Positions 6,329-14,156 are shown, counted from the stretch's first letter. The stretch: DNA of 18,244 bases from an uncultured Actinomycetes bacterium (GCA_903925705.1 CAIYGJ010000052.1:1-18244), one strand, 5' to 3'. Notes: a model not told the origin generated them from the letters alone. Translations and numbers: made by a program.

Positions 6329-7113
6329 TCAGCTCCTGGCGCCAGGGGGATAAGACGCTGGTGCTTCGTCAACAACGAGGCGAACACCCAAATGTTCTAA
6401 CACTTCCATGCGAGCCCCGAAGGTTCGTTCCAGCACTTCAGAGGTCATAACTTCACTTGGAGTGCCTTCGCCCACGATGCGGTTGTTAACGCACACTAGG
6501 TGCGGAAGGTGTGTTGCGATTCCGTTGAGATCGTGGGTCGTTAGAACTATGGCCATGCCGTCCTCGTGCAGATCAGCTAGTAAATGCAAAATATCGTGAC
6601 GCGTTGAGATGTCCACGCCACTGGTTGGCTCATCCAGAAGAAGTACTTGTGGTTGCCGCAGGAGCGCTCTGGCCAAAACATTCGTTGCTGCTGTCCGCCT
6701 GAAAGCTCTCGAATGTGGCGCTCACCCAAATCGCCAATGCCCAATCGATCAAGTACTGCGGACACACTTGCTTTCTCCGATGCGTTAGCCCATGGTCTGA
6801 TTCGACTGGACTTACGTGACATTAGAACACATTCAAAAACGGTGATAGGGAAATTCCAATTAACGGATTCCAATTGCGGCACGTAGCCCACGCGCAGATC
6901 AGGCGCGCGCCAGACTGTTCCCGCAACAGGATCTAAAGTCTGGAGTAATAGCTTCAGCAAGGTAGTTTTGCCCGCGCCCGATGGACCGACAATTCCAGTG
7001 AACTGATCCTCGTGGACATGAAAAGAAACGTCCTCGAGAACTAGGTGGTGGTCATAGCTGGCATTAACGCCATTTAGCCTGATTAGTTCAGGCCCTACTC
7101 CAGTGCCAGTCAA
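6329..7113 (-). CDS. Metal ABC transporter ATPase, frameshifted
   Basis: The nucleotide-binding subunit of the same importer. The first part, read from a TTG at 7113, has Walker A GPSGAGKTT (about 43-51), the Q loop VGYVPQ and the signature LSGGQQQR (137-144). The reading frame then breaks at a run of four T (minus strand, 6675-6678). The second part, in the -1 frame, has Walker B VLLLDEPTSGVD and the switch histidine TTHDL. One more T would restore RMFLARALLRQPQ and a 261-aa protein of normal size. This may be a sequencing or assembly error, a real mutation, or ribosomal slippage. The TTG start lies 13 nt after the stop of the binding-protein gene; an in-frame start at 7200 would overlap that gene by 74 bp and is less likely. 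Confidence 0.85.
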
Positions 7114-7126
7114 TTTGAAAATCTCA

Positions 7127-8134
7127 TTATTGTGGGAACACCGCACTAGTGGAATCAACTGGTGCAACCGTGATGGCGTCGAGTTGAGTTGGTGTTCCAC
7201 CCAATCCTGAAATCATGGTTCGGTAGTTATATTTCATGAGTCCCAACCAAGAATGTTCAGCATCGCCTGGGGCTCCAGGAAGATCGTCATCACGCAACGA
7301 ATCTTCGTATCGCGCACCGGTAGCGCGGCCAACTTCTGCCAGTACAGCCGATGGGAACACTTCAGAGCCAAAAATAGTTGTGACATTCTCTGCTTTGACC
7401 TGATCGATAAGTCTTGCCACTTCTGATGGCGCGGGGTCTGAGAAGCTATTGGGCTGAATTGCTCCAATAACTTTCCAACCAAAGTCTTTTGCAAAGTAGG
7501 CGTACGCATCATGATAGGTCAGTAACTTTAAGTTTCCGTTAGGAACACTTAGTTGATCGGAGGCAACTGCGGTAGCAAGCGCGTTTGCTTGTTTTTCAAA
7601 AGTAGTGAAGTTGTCGGCATAGTACGTGGCATTTTCTGGATCAAGTTTGCTCAATTGATCTCTGATAACTTCTGCGTACTTAATTGCATAACCCGGGTCA
7701 GTCCAAAGGTGTGGATTGGGTTTGCCTTCCTCTTTCGGGAAGGAAAAGTCATAAATATATTCAGACTCGGGGAGTACTAGGGTCCCGATTTCGACGATTT
7801 GCGTGTCATCTTTCTTATTGCTCTTCGCCAATTCAATTGTTGGATCCTCGAGCTTTAGTCCGTTAACCAGGATCAGATCAGCATTACTTAGTAACTTTGC
7901 AATTTGAGGAGAAGGTTCAAAGGTATGGCTATTTGTTCCTTCGGGAACTATGCCTTCGATTCGGGCACGATCCCCGGCAATCGAGGCTGCGATGGAGGTA
8001 ATTGGCGAAACCGTAGTTGCAATCAGCGGGCGATCATCGGCCACATCGCCAGATGTCATGTCCGAACCTGGAGAGCAAGCAGCCAAGGAAACTATGACTG
8101 AAAATGCGAGGATACCCAATCTCATTTTTGCCAT
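7127..8134 (-). CDS. Metal-binding lipoprotein of the Zn/Mn ABC importer (ZnuA-like)
   Basis: A cluster A-I substrate-binding lipoprotein, 335 aa. A signal peptide ends at lipobox SLAAC with C20 as the lipidated residue. Probable metal ligands are H70 (GTNSHTFEPSP), H142 (NPHLWTDP), H208 (TYHDAYAYFAKDFG) and an acidic residue around 278-284. A third His at this position is more usual in zinc than in manganese proteins, which have Glu. The loop at about 121-140 is acidic and lacks the His-rich stretch of many ZnuA proteins, so Mn or another metal stays possible. It is the first gene of the operon. The ATG at 8134 is 6 nt after a -10 box (TAGAAT), which suggests a leaderless mRNA. Confidence 0.9.
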   Translation of the reverse strand: MAKMRLGILAFSVIVSLAACSPGSDMTSGDVADDRPLIATTVSPITSIAASIAGDRARIEGIVPEGTNSHTFEPSPQIAKLLSNADLILVNGLKLEDPTIELAKSNKKDDTQIVEIGTLVLPESEYIYDFSFPKEEGKPNPHLWTDPGYAIKYAEVIRDQLSKLDPENATYYADNFTTFEKQANALATAVASDQLSVPNGNLKLLTYHDAYAYFAKDFGWKVIGAIQPNSFSDPAPSEVARLIDQVKAENVTTIFGSEVFPSAVLAEVGRATGARYEDSLRDDDLPGAPGDAEHSWLGLMKYNYRTMISGLGGTPTQLDAITVAPVDSTSAVFPQ

Positions 8135-8140
8135 AGTCCT

Positions 8141-8181
8141 ATTCTATGACCAAATTTTGCTATTGCAAACTATTCGCAATA
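8141..8181 (-). promoter_or_regulatory. Promoter with operator-like dyad for the metal importer operon
   Basis: Read on the minus strand, -35 candidate TTGCAA (8163-8168), a 16-nt spacer, -10 TAGAAT (8141-8146), then 6 nt to the ATG. A 21-bp dyad at 8161-8181 has arms TATTGCGAA and TTTGCAATA around TAG, with one mismatch in the 9-bp arms, and it covers the -35 element. Size and position suit a Fur/Zur- or DtxR/MntR-type repressor that blocks the operon when metal is plentiful. The regulator is not in the window and its identity is inferred. Confidence 0.55.
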
Positions 8182-8235
8182 AGGGGCCAGCACTTAATTG
8201 GTTTTTTCAAATTCTGCGATTCTGCACTTCGCTCA

Positions 8236-8241
8236 TAGGCT
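8236..8241 (+). promoter_or_regulatory. -10 box of the likely leaderless DUF3618-like gene
   Basis: TAGGCT (TANNNT) ends 6 nt before the ATG at 8248, which supports that start over the ATG at 8242 directly touching the box. No Shine-Dalgarno sequence serves either start. Confidence 0.45.
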
Positions 8242-8247
8242 ATGGAC

Positions 8248-8526
8248 ATGGCTGGAACACATCGCACAAACAACAAGCGCGCGGGCAAAAAGCGTTCTGC
8301 TGATGCTATTGCCGCTGAGATTGAGGCCACCTGTCTGAACATCACATCAAATGTTGCCGCATTGGAAAAGCTTGCTAAGCCGGCAAAATTTGCGGCACGC
8401 GGACTAGGTTCAGCCGGCGCATTCTTCCTCGACGAAAAGGGTGAAATTCGCAGGGACCGTGTCGTTTCAGTTGCAGCCGCAGGAATCGGGCTGTTCAGTC
8501 TGCTTACCCGATCCCGCAAAAACTAA
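8248..8526 (+). CDS. Small membrane protein, DUF3618-like
   Basis: A 92-aa protein with a basic N-terminus (THRTNNKRAGKKR), a helix of the type SADAIAAEIEATCLNITSNVAALEKL, a linker, and a hydrophobic segment at about 72-86 (VVSVAAAGIGLFSLL) before a basic tail. This order resembles actinobacterial DUF3618 proteins, small membrane-attached proteins of unknown role; the match is from memory of the pattern only. An in-frame ATG at 8242 would add two residues. Its TAA stop overlaps the tdk TAG stop on the opposite strand, so the two genes are exactly tail to tail. Confidence 0.8.
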   Translation: MAGTHRTNNKRAGKKRSADAIAAEIEATCLNITSNVAALEKLAKPAKFAARGLGSAGAFFLDEKGEIRRDRVVSVAAAGIGLFSLLTRSRKN

Positions 8527-9134
8527 TCTTCTTGATGATTAATTGGCATAGCTGCCATGTGATGACGACGACATAAAACTTCGTAACTCACAACTCCTGA
8601 ATCGCCACCGGTATCACCAACAGCAACTTGTTCGCCTTCAGTCACCATTACGCCATCAAGAGTTCGCGCATTGTGAGTTCCACGCCGACCACACCAGCAA
8701 AGAGCCTCCACTTGCAGGATCTGAATTCGGTCCGCCAATTCAAATAAGCGAGCAGATCCAGGGAACAATTCAGTTCGGAAGTCACTTGCAATACCAAATG
8801 CAAATACATCAATGTCTAAGTCATCAACTGCATGAGCAAGCTGATTGATTTGGTCTCTGGTATAAAACTGTGCTTCATCGCAGATGAAGAAATCTAGGGG
8901 ATTGTCTTTGGAGTTTTCAGCCAGAGCTAATGCGAAGAAATCAGTTTTGTCAGTCACTTCAAGTGCGGCAACTTCCAAACCCAGTCGACTAGAAAGTACG
9001 CCAGATCCGGCCCGATCATTGCGGGTGAAAACTAGGCCGCGACGGCCGCGACTGGCATGGGTATAGTTCACCTGGGCAGCAAGGGTAGATTTACCGCAAT
9101 CCATAGTGCCAGTGAAGAAAACTAATTCAGCCAT
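8523..9134 (-). CDS. tdk: Thymidine kinase (class II, Tdk)
   Basis: Phosphorylates thymidine to dTMP in the salvage pathway. It has 203 aa from the ATG at 9134. Motifs are the P-loop GTMDCGKST (9-17), the catalytic base E87 in DEAQFY, the lasso region GDTGGDSGVVSYEVLCRRHH, and zinc-site cysteines C146, C148 and C188 with His 191 or 192. The start is set by homology (MAELVFFTGTMDCGKS). A longer in-frame start at 9212 would add a segment that does not resemble the family. The ribosome binding site is weak (GGA 5-8 nt upstream). The gene converges exactly with the DUF3618-like gene. Confidence 0.95.
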   Translation of the reverse strand: MAELVFFTGTMDCGKSTLAAQVNYTHASRGRRGLVFTRNDRAGSGVLSSRLGLEVAALEVTDKTDFFALALAENSKDNPLDFFICDEAQFYTRDQINQLAHAVDDLDIDVFAFGIASDFRTELFPGSARLFELADRIQILQVEALCWCGRRGTHNARTLDGVMVTEGEQVAVGDTGGDSGVVSYEVLCRRHHMAAMPINHQED

Positions 9135-9231
9135 GATTATCCGAGTCGTTATCGGCGAGGGCTCGCCTACCCAGAAGTGTATTTCAGAGAACTTCAAGAT
9201 CAAATTTTTCATAGGTTACGCTGGAATAACT

Positions 9232-10131
9232 ATGAATCTTCCTTCCAAGTCTCAGGAAACCTTTAGGTTCCATGCCAGACTTTCCATTTCTGCCTTAATT
9301 GCGATTTTTGCATTGACGGGATGTGGAACAGATTCGGCAATTGCCCCAACGACTTCGCCATCTGCATCCGATCTGCCTTTGCCAACAGAGAGCGCATCAC
9401 CAGATGTCTTAGAGGATTACGCATTCTATTTTGTAGCTGATACGGCTCAAGGATTTCGTCTCGTGCGTGAAGTCCATGAAGTCAGCAGAATTGAGAATGA
9501 CTTAGGGGATGACAAGGGGCTTAACTCACTTCAGATGTTAGTTAGCGGTCAGTTGCCCCCATATGACGGTGATCAAGTAACACTTTGGAATAACGGCACC
9601 AAAGTTAATAGCGTTTCGGTGGTCGCTGGGGTTGCAACAGTTGATCTAACGCTTGGTCGGATCTCTATGGGCTCGGAATCTGAACAACGTGCAATTGATC
9701 AAATAGTTTGGACACTGACCGAAAACGATCCAACGGTAAATTCTGTAAAATTTACTGTTGATGGGGTTGCAACTGAGTCTTTAGCTGGACATGTTGATTT
9801 TGGACAATCATTTGTGCTTGCCCCAAGTTACGAAGTCTTGGCCACAGTTTGGATTGACTTGCTAGATCGCAGCGATGTGAAAAACCCAGTTACGATTACG
9901 GGCAGTGCATGCACGTTTGAGGCAAATGTCGCTTGGGAGTTAATACAAAGTGGAGATGTCATAAAGTCAGGATCCACTACTTCTGCAACTGCCTGCCCTG
10001 ATAGATCAGATTGGAAAGTTGATCTTGATGAGTTAGCAGCCGGCAACTATGTATTTAAGGTTTCAGATCTTTCAGCTAAAGACGGCAGCGTTACCTTTTC
10101 TGATACCAAGGCATTTACTGTTATTGATTAA
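9232..10131 (+). CDS. GerMN-Gmad2 domain lipoprotein
   Basis: A secreted lipoprotein of 299 aa. The signal peptide ends at lipobox LTGC with C31 lipidated, followed by a Thr/Ser/Pro-rich linker. Residues about 60-190 resemble a GerMN domain (YFVADTAQGFRLVREVHEV and QIVWTLTENDPTVNSVKFTVDG). Residues about 205-299 resemble Gmad2, the immunoglobulin-like domain first named in spore-germination proteins (PVTITGSACTFEANVAWELI, TSATACPDRSDWKVDL, FKVSDLSAKDGS). This pair is common in non-sporulating actinobacteria and probably acts in the cell envelope. The ATG at 9232 is chosen because the signal peptide starts there; an upstream start at 9106 would hide it. TACGCT lies 9 nt upstream as a possible -10 box. 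Confidence 0.85.
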   Translation: MNLPSKSQETFRFHARLSISALIAIFALTGCGTDSAIAPTTSPSASDLPLPTESASPDVLEDYAFYFVADTAQGFRLVREVHEVSRIENDLGDDKGLNSLQMLVSGQLPPYDGDQVTLWNNGTKVNSVSVVAGVATVDLTLGRISMGSESEQRAIDQIVWTLTENDPTVNSVKFTVDGVATESLAGHVDFGQSFVLAPSYEVLATVWIDLLDRSDVKNPVTITGSACTFEANVAWELIQSGDVIKSGSTTSATACPDRSDWKVDLDELAAGNYVFKVSDLSAKDGSVTFSDTKAFTVID

Positions 10132-10142
10132 AGCGATTCTGC

Positions 10143-11618
10143 TTAACGCATTATGAATGGGTCGCTTATTGGTGCTTCGCTGGTATTAATCCATACTGAT
10201 TTAGTTCGGGTGTAATCCAAAATCGATTCAGCTCCGGCTTCGCGCCCAGTTCCGCTTTGGCCGTAGCCACCAAATGGAACCATTGGGGAAATCATTCGAT
10301 AGGTATTGACCCAAACAATTCCGGCGCGTAGTGAGCTAACAAATCTGTGGGCCCGACCGATGTCTTTTGTGAAGACTCCAGAGGCCAATCCGTATTCACT
10401 GTCGTTTGCGATGGCCAATGCTTCGGCGTCTGTTTCAAACTTAAGGACGCTTAGTACAGGACCGAAGATTTCTTCCTGCACACACGCCACGACAGTTTCA
10501 GCACAATCCAAAATAGTTGGCTCGTAGTAGTAGCCAGATTCAAATCCACTTGGAACCTTGCCCCCAGTGAGTAGTTTGGCGCCGGAAGTAACGCTGCGAT
10601 CAACAACATCTTGAACGTGGACCAGTTGACGCTTGGTTGCAAGTGGACCCATTTCAGTTTCCAAATTTTGCGGATCACCAATCTTGATGCGTTGTGCTTT
10701 GGCCACCAAGATATCCATCAATTCAGCATGAACACTGGAGTGAACTAAAAGGCGTGAACCTGCTACACAACTTTGCCCAGTTGCCGCAAAGATTCCAGAC
10801 ACGATTGCGTTAGCCGCGCTTTCTAGATCTGCATCTTCGAATACCAGCACCGGAGACTTGCCACCAAGCTCCAAAGAAACCGCTGCCAAATTGTTGGCTG
10901 AGTTCATGACGATTTGCTTTGCAGTTGTTGGGCCGCCAGTAAATGCGATTCGATTAACAAGTGGATGACTTGTTAATGCCTTGCCACAGGTGTCGCCCAT
11001 GCCAGTAATGATATTCACAACACCTGGTGGGAAACCAGCTTGATCAATTAGTTTTGCGAATCTAAGTAGGGGAGCCGGACCATCTTCGGAAGCTTTGAGC
11101 ACAACTGTGCAGCCAGCAGCCAGGGCAGGTGCTAACTTAACTGCGGATAAAAACATCTGAGAGTTCCACGGAACAATTGCAGCAACAACTCCGATTGGTT
11201 CGCGCCTGGTGTAAGCCTCCATGTCAGGCTTATCCACATCAAAGTGAGCGCCTTGGAGTTTGTCAGCAAGGCCGGCAAAGTACCTGTAGTACTCAGCGAT
11301 GTACAAAATCACAGCCCGAGTTTCGCGGCGAATCTTTCCAGTGTCTTTAGTTTCAAGCTCTGCCAAGGCATCAGCATCCTCAGCCATTAAGTCAGCAAGT
11401 TTGTAAAGCAGTTTTCCGCGAGCACTGGCATTTAGTGTTGGCCAGACTCCAGACGTGAATGCAGTGTGCGCAGCCTGAACTGCTCGATCCACATCTGATT
11501 CAGTGGCCTTTGGCATAGTGGCCCAAACATCGCCAGATGCTGGATTAATACTTTCAAAAGTTTCATTGGCAGATTCGAACTTGCCGTTGATGAACTGCTG
11601 GAAACTTTCCAATGCCAT
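10143..11618 (-). CDS. NAD(P)-dependent aldehyde dehydrogenase
   Basis: A soluble class I/II-type aldehyde dehydrogenase of 491 aa, complete. N152 (PWN), K175 (KASE), E250 (LELGGKSP) and C284 (GQSCVAGSR) are the catalytic and cofactor residues. AGGAG lies 5-6 nt before the ATG. It is the last gene of the PF06684-hydrolase-monooxygenase operon, separated from the monooxygenase by 31 bp. In that setting it would oxidise the aldehyde produced by ring opening, as TgnC does in trigonelline degradation. Sequence alone does not separate this role from a general semialdehyde or betaine-aldehyde dehydrogenase. Confidence 0.92.
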   Translation of the reverse strand: MALESFQQFINGKFESANETFESINPASGDVWATMPKATESDVDRAVQAAHTAFTSGVWPTLNASARGKLLYKLADLMAEDADALAELETKDTGKIRRETRAVILYIAEYYRYFAGLADKLQGAHFDVDKPDMEAYTRREPIGVVAAIVPWNSQMFLSAVKLAPALAAGCTVVLKASEDGPAPLLRFAKLIDQAGFPPGVVNIITGMGDTCGKALTSHPLVNRIAFTGGPTTAKQIVMNSANNLAAVSLELGGKSPVLVFEDADLESAANAIVSGIFAATGQSCVAGSRLLVHSSVHAELMDILVAKAQRIKIGDPQNLETEMGPLATKRQLVHVQDVVDRSVTSGAKLLTGGKVPSGFESGYYYEPTILDCAETVVACVQEEIFGPVLSVLKFETDAEALAIANDSEYGLASGVFTKDIGRAHRFVSSLRAGIVWVNTYRMISPMVPFGGYGQSGTGREAGAESILDYTRTKSVWINTSEAPISDPFIMR

Positions 11619-11649
11619 GAAAACTCCTGGTGAGTGAGCCCAAATTCTC

Positions 11650-12684
11650 TTACGAGAACGCAGGCATAACTTCGTCGATAAACAACTTTAGGTTGTCTCG
11701 TTTTTCTTCGTAGGACATTGCGCTATCTAGCCAAATACTGAACTGGGTGTAACCCATTTCTTCATAAGACTTAAGGCGGGTAATTACTTCCTCGGGTGTT
11801 CCAACTAAACAATTCTTACGCATAACGTCAGGAGCAAGATTTGGCTGGGCATCAATTTCTGCCTGAGTAATTGGTTCGATGAATCCGTCTTTGATTGGTG
11901 CTTCGGCCTTAAACCATTTTCCAAAGTAAAGAAAAAACTTTTGTAGCGCAGCCGAACCCTTCATCAACTCTTCTTCAGTCTTTGCAACATAGGTATGCAT
12001 TAAGAGCATGAGTTTTGGTCGGGGAACTTCTGGATGGGCAGCGCAAGCAGTATTGAACTTTTCCATCAAATTCTTAACTTCTTCATCACCATTGGCCAGC
12101 GGCGTTACCTGAACATTGCACCCAGTTGCAACCGCAAAATCATGAGTATGTGGGTCTCGGGCGGCAATCCAAATTGGAATTGGTTTTTGAATCGCAGTTG
12201 GAACTGCAGTTGTCTCGGAGAACTGCCAATACTCACCGTCATGTGTGTAGTTACCAATTAGCAATTGCTGAACCGCAGGAACAAGTTCACGCATCCGCAA
12301 GCCAGCCTCCATGGCGTCAACGCCAGGCATGATGCGTTCAAACTCAAACGTGTAAGCGCCACGAGCTATACCAAGGTCCAGGCGGCCATTGCTTGTTAGA
12401 TCACAAAGCGCCGCTTCACCTGCAAGGCGAATCGGATGCCAAAACGGCGCAATGACATTGCCAGTTCCAAGGCGAATCTTTGTTGTCTTTGCAGCCAAGT
12501 AGGCCAAGTTGATGAATGGGTTAGGCGCAACGGTGTATTCCATCGCATGATGCTCGCCAATCCAGATAGTTTCCATGCCACCGGCTTCGGCCATTAGCGT
12601 GAACTCAGTTAGCTCATCCAGTAGTTGCTTATGTGAAACTGAATCGTCGTATCGCTCGATGTGGGCGAAAAGTGAAAACTTCAT
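11650..12684 (-). CDS. Luciferase-like flavin-dependent monooxygenase (LLM class)
   Basis: A bacterial-luciferase-fold flavin monooxygenase subunit of 344 aa, TIM-barrel type. EHH (44-46) in WIGEHHAMEY and NGRLDLGIARG (99-109) are typical of the family, and TPEEVITRLKSYEEMGYTQFSIW near the C-terminus is the usual end motif. From memory its N-terminal half resembles TgnB, the oxygenase of the two-component trigonelline monooxygenase; this needs an alignment. Such enzymes need FMNH2 from a reductase, and none is encoded here. The ATG at 12684 is chosen because AGAGG lies 8 nt upstream; an ATG at 12690 would be too close to that site. It starts 25 bp after the hydrolase stop. Confidence 0.9.
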   Translation of the reverse strand: MKFSLFAHIERYDDSVSHKQLLDELTEFTLMAEAGGMETIWIGEHHAMEYTVAPNPFINLAYLAAKTTKIRLGTGNVIAPFWHPIRLAGEAALCDLTSNGRLDLGIARGAYTFEFERIMPGVDAMEAGLRMRELVPAVQQLLIGNYTHDGEYWQFSETTAVPTAIQKPIPIWIAARDPHTHDFAVATGCNVQVTPLANGDEEVKNLMEKFNTACAAHPEVPRPKLMLLMHTYVAKTEEELMKGSAALQKFFLYFGKWFKAEAPIKDGFIEPITQAEIDAQPNLAPDVMRKNCLVGTPEEVITRLKSYEEMGYTQFSIWLDSAMSYEEKRDNLKLFIDEVMPAFS

Positions 12685-12709
12685 AGTCATATCCTCTAGG
12701 TTTCCAGTT

Positions 12710-13534
12710 CTACTTGTTGGACGATTCAATAAATGTGGCTAAGGTCGCAGAAACTTCCTCAGGCGCTGTCAATGTCATCATATGTCGATGGCCAGCTAAG
12801 ACCTTTGACGCACCAGTTGGTGCCAAGGCTGCCATTGCCAAACTCATCTCTGGCGTTGAATTTGGATCACAATCAGCTGTGAAAAAAATTGAAGGCACCG
12901 AAAGATTTGGCAGCGTAACTAAGTGTGCTTTATCTGATGCTGCAAAAACTGAATAGGCCGCTTGGTAGCCACTCGGGTTTACATCCAGAAGCAGCTCGCG
13001 GGCAAGTGATTCAGCTTCGGGAAACTCGTGAGTTCCAGATTGGCCAAACCAACGCTCCAGTGTCTCAGCGAGGTTCACGCTAACCCCACCAGTTGCCAAA
13101 TCTGCCGCCCGCTTCTTAACTGCAGCACTTTGTTCAGCACTGCGGTTGAACACTGCATTCATCGCGCAAACCCCAAGGCATGTATCTGGGTTATTGATAG
13201 CAAAGTCCAGGGCAATTAAAGCACCCATCGAATGACCCGCAACGAATGCAGATTCAATTTCAAGCTCAGCCAGCAAATCAACAAGCTGCTGGGTGTAGTC
13301 ACTCAGAGTTAATTCTCGATTTGGCAGTTCGCTCTCTCCATGACCCCACATGTCATAGATCAAAACATCAAAACTTTCACGCAACAGATTTACTTCAGGT
13401 GCCCAGACTGATTTGTTCATGCCAACACCGTGGAGCAGAACTATTGTCGGACCGTTGCCGCAACGGCTCCATGCGCTGCCGTTGGAAGTCTTGCCAGACG
13501 TTATCGAATCAGGAAGTGAAAAACTAGTTGGCAT
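12710..13534 (-). CDS. Alpha/beta hydrolase
   Basis: A 274-aa alpha/beta-hydrolase-fold enzyme. It shows the oxyanion motif LLHGVGMN (33-40), the nucleophile elbow GHSMG (100-104) with S102, an acidic candidate in FFTADCDPNS, and the catalytic His candidates 249/251 in AGHRHMM. The likely start, MPTSFSLPDS at 13534, overlaps the end of the PF06684 gene by 11 bp, which suggests translational coupling. Longer in-frame starts would lie deep in that gene. By context it could hydrolyse an ester or amide formed after the monooxygenase step (TgnD of the trigonelline route is a hydrolase acting on an N-formyl enamide). The substrate is not readable from the sequence. Confidence 0.9.
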   Translation of the reverse strand: MPTSFSLPDSITSGKTSNGSAWSRCGNGPTIVLLHGVGMNKSVWAPEVNLLRESFDVLIYDMWGHGESELPNRELTLSDYTQQLVDLLAELEIESAFVAGHSMGALIALDFAINNPDTCLGVCAMNAVFNRSAEQSAAVKKRAADLATGGVSVNLAETLERWFGQSGTHEFPEAESLARELLLDVNPSGYQAAYSVFAASDKAHLVTLPNLSVPSIFFTADCDPNSTPEMSLAMAALAPTGASKVLAGHRHMMTLTAPEEVSATLATFIESSNK

Positions 13535-14114
13535 TGCTTCCAAGATCCTTAAGATCCTGGTAGCGATCACCAATGCGATGATGCGGGCGTCCGCCAATTG
13601 ATGCGCCAAGTGCCACAACAATTTCATCTGGCGCAGGTGCATCATTGATCGAGAACTGAATTGTTAAGTAATGTGAACGCATTCCTTCATCTGCTTTATG
13701 CATTAACGGAATTGAGATTGGGCAGTTTGGTCCACCACGAACATTTGTAAACGAAAGGTAGCTAGTTGCGCCTACGGCAGTGCGGTAATGATTGCCAAAC
13801 CGCAGAGTGTGAATCAAAGCAGAGGCGTGTTCAACTTCGCCAGAAGTTCCAACAACTGCAGCCTTGCCATAACCTTCAACAGCTTCACCAGATCCAGTCA
13901 TTTCAAGGATTGATGCTGTCAAGATTTCGCCAAGCTGTGGCGCCAGGTCGTGAATTTCTGGCTTTAAGTCTTCTACGAAGCCACGACCGGCCCATGGGTT
14001 AGTCAGAACAGCGGCAGTAGCAAACATACGAAGTGGAGTTGCAGCAGCCTTGCCACCTTCAATCCGAGTTTCTTCGGTGTATGTGACTATCTTGCGAATC
14101 TGAACCGGTGCCAT
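13524..14114 (-). CDS. PF06684 (DUF1185, 'amino acid synthesis') family protein
   Basis: A 196-aa protein of the family annotated as 'amino acid synthesis' (PF06684). The family has solved structures but, to my knowledge, no established function. Conserved-looking stretches are PWAGRGFVEDL (about 40-50), GYGKAAVVGTSGEVEHASALIH (81-102), LRFGNHYR (103-110), and GGRPHHRIGDRYQD near the C-terminus. There is no signal peptide or membrane segment. It begins the catabolic operon with a strong GGGAGGA about 8 nt before the ATG. By association it may be an accessory hydrolase or isomerase for the ring-opened product; this is inference. The low-molecular-weight phosphatase gene ends 42 bp upstream, so read-through is possible. 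Confidence 0.85.
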   Translation of the reverse strand: MAPVQIRKIVTYTEETRIEGGKAAATPLRMFATAAVLTNPWAGRGFVEDLKPEIHDLAPQLGEILTASILEMTGSGEAVEGYGKAAVVGTSGEVEHASALIHTLRFGNHYRTAVGATSYLSFTNVRGGPNCPISIPLMHKADEGMRSHYLTIQFSINDAPAPDEIVVALGASIGGRPHHRIGDRYQDLKDLGSNAN

Positions 14115-14156
14115 TTTCTGGTCCTCCCAAAGGGTTGCCGAATTATGGCTCTAATC

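Noticed and set aside
7950..8303. 117-codon plus-strand frame opposite the metal-binding lipoprotein N-terminus
   Set aside because: It covers the lipoprotein signal region, its promoter and the start of the DUF3618-like gene in another frame, and has no family resemblance.
8160..8519. 119-codon minus-strand frame opposite the DUF3618-like gene
   Set aside because: Ser/Ala/Arg-rich shadow of the plus-strand gene, with no ribosome binding site; it would also run through the metal-operon operator.
9106..9231. Upstream extension of the GerMN lipoprotein
   Set aside because: It would bury the signal peptide and overlap the tdk start; the ATG at 9232 gives a clean lipoprotein signal.
12685..12729. 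Longer start for the LLM monooxygenase, within the hydrolase gene
   Set aside because: The ATG at 12684 has AGAGG at 8 nt and the family-like N-terminus MKFSLF.
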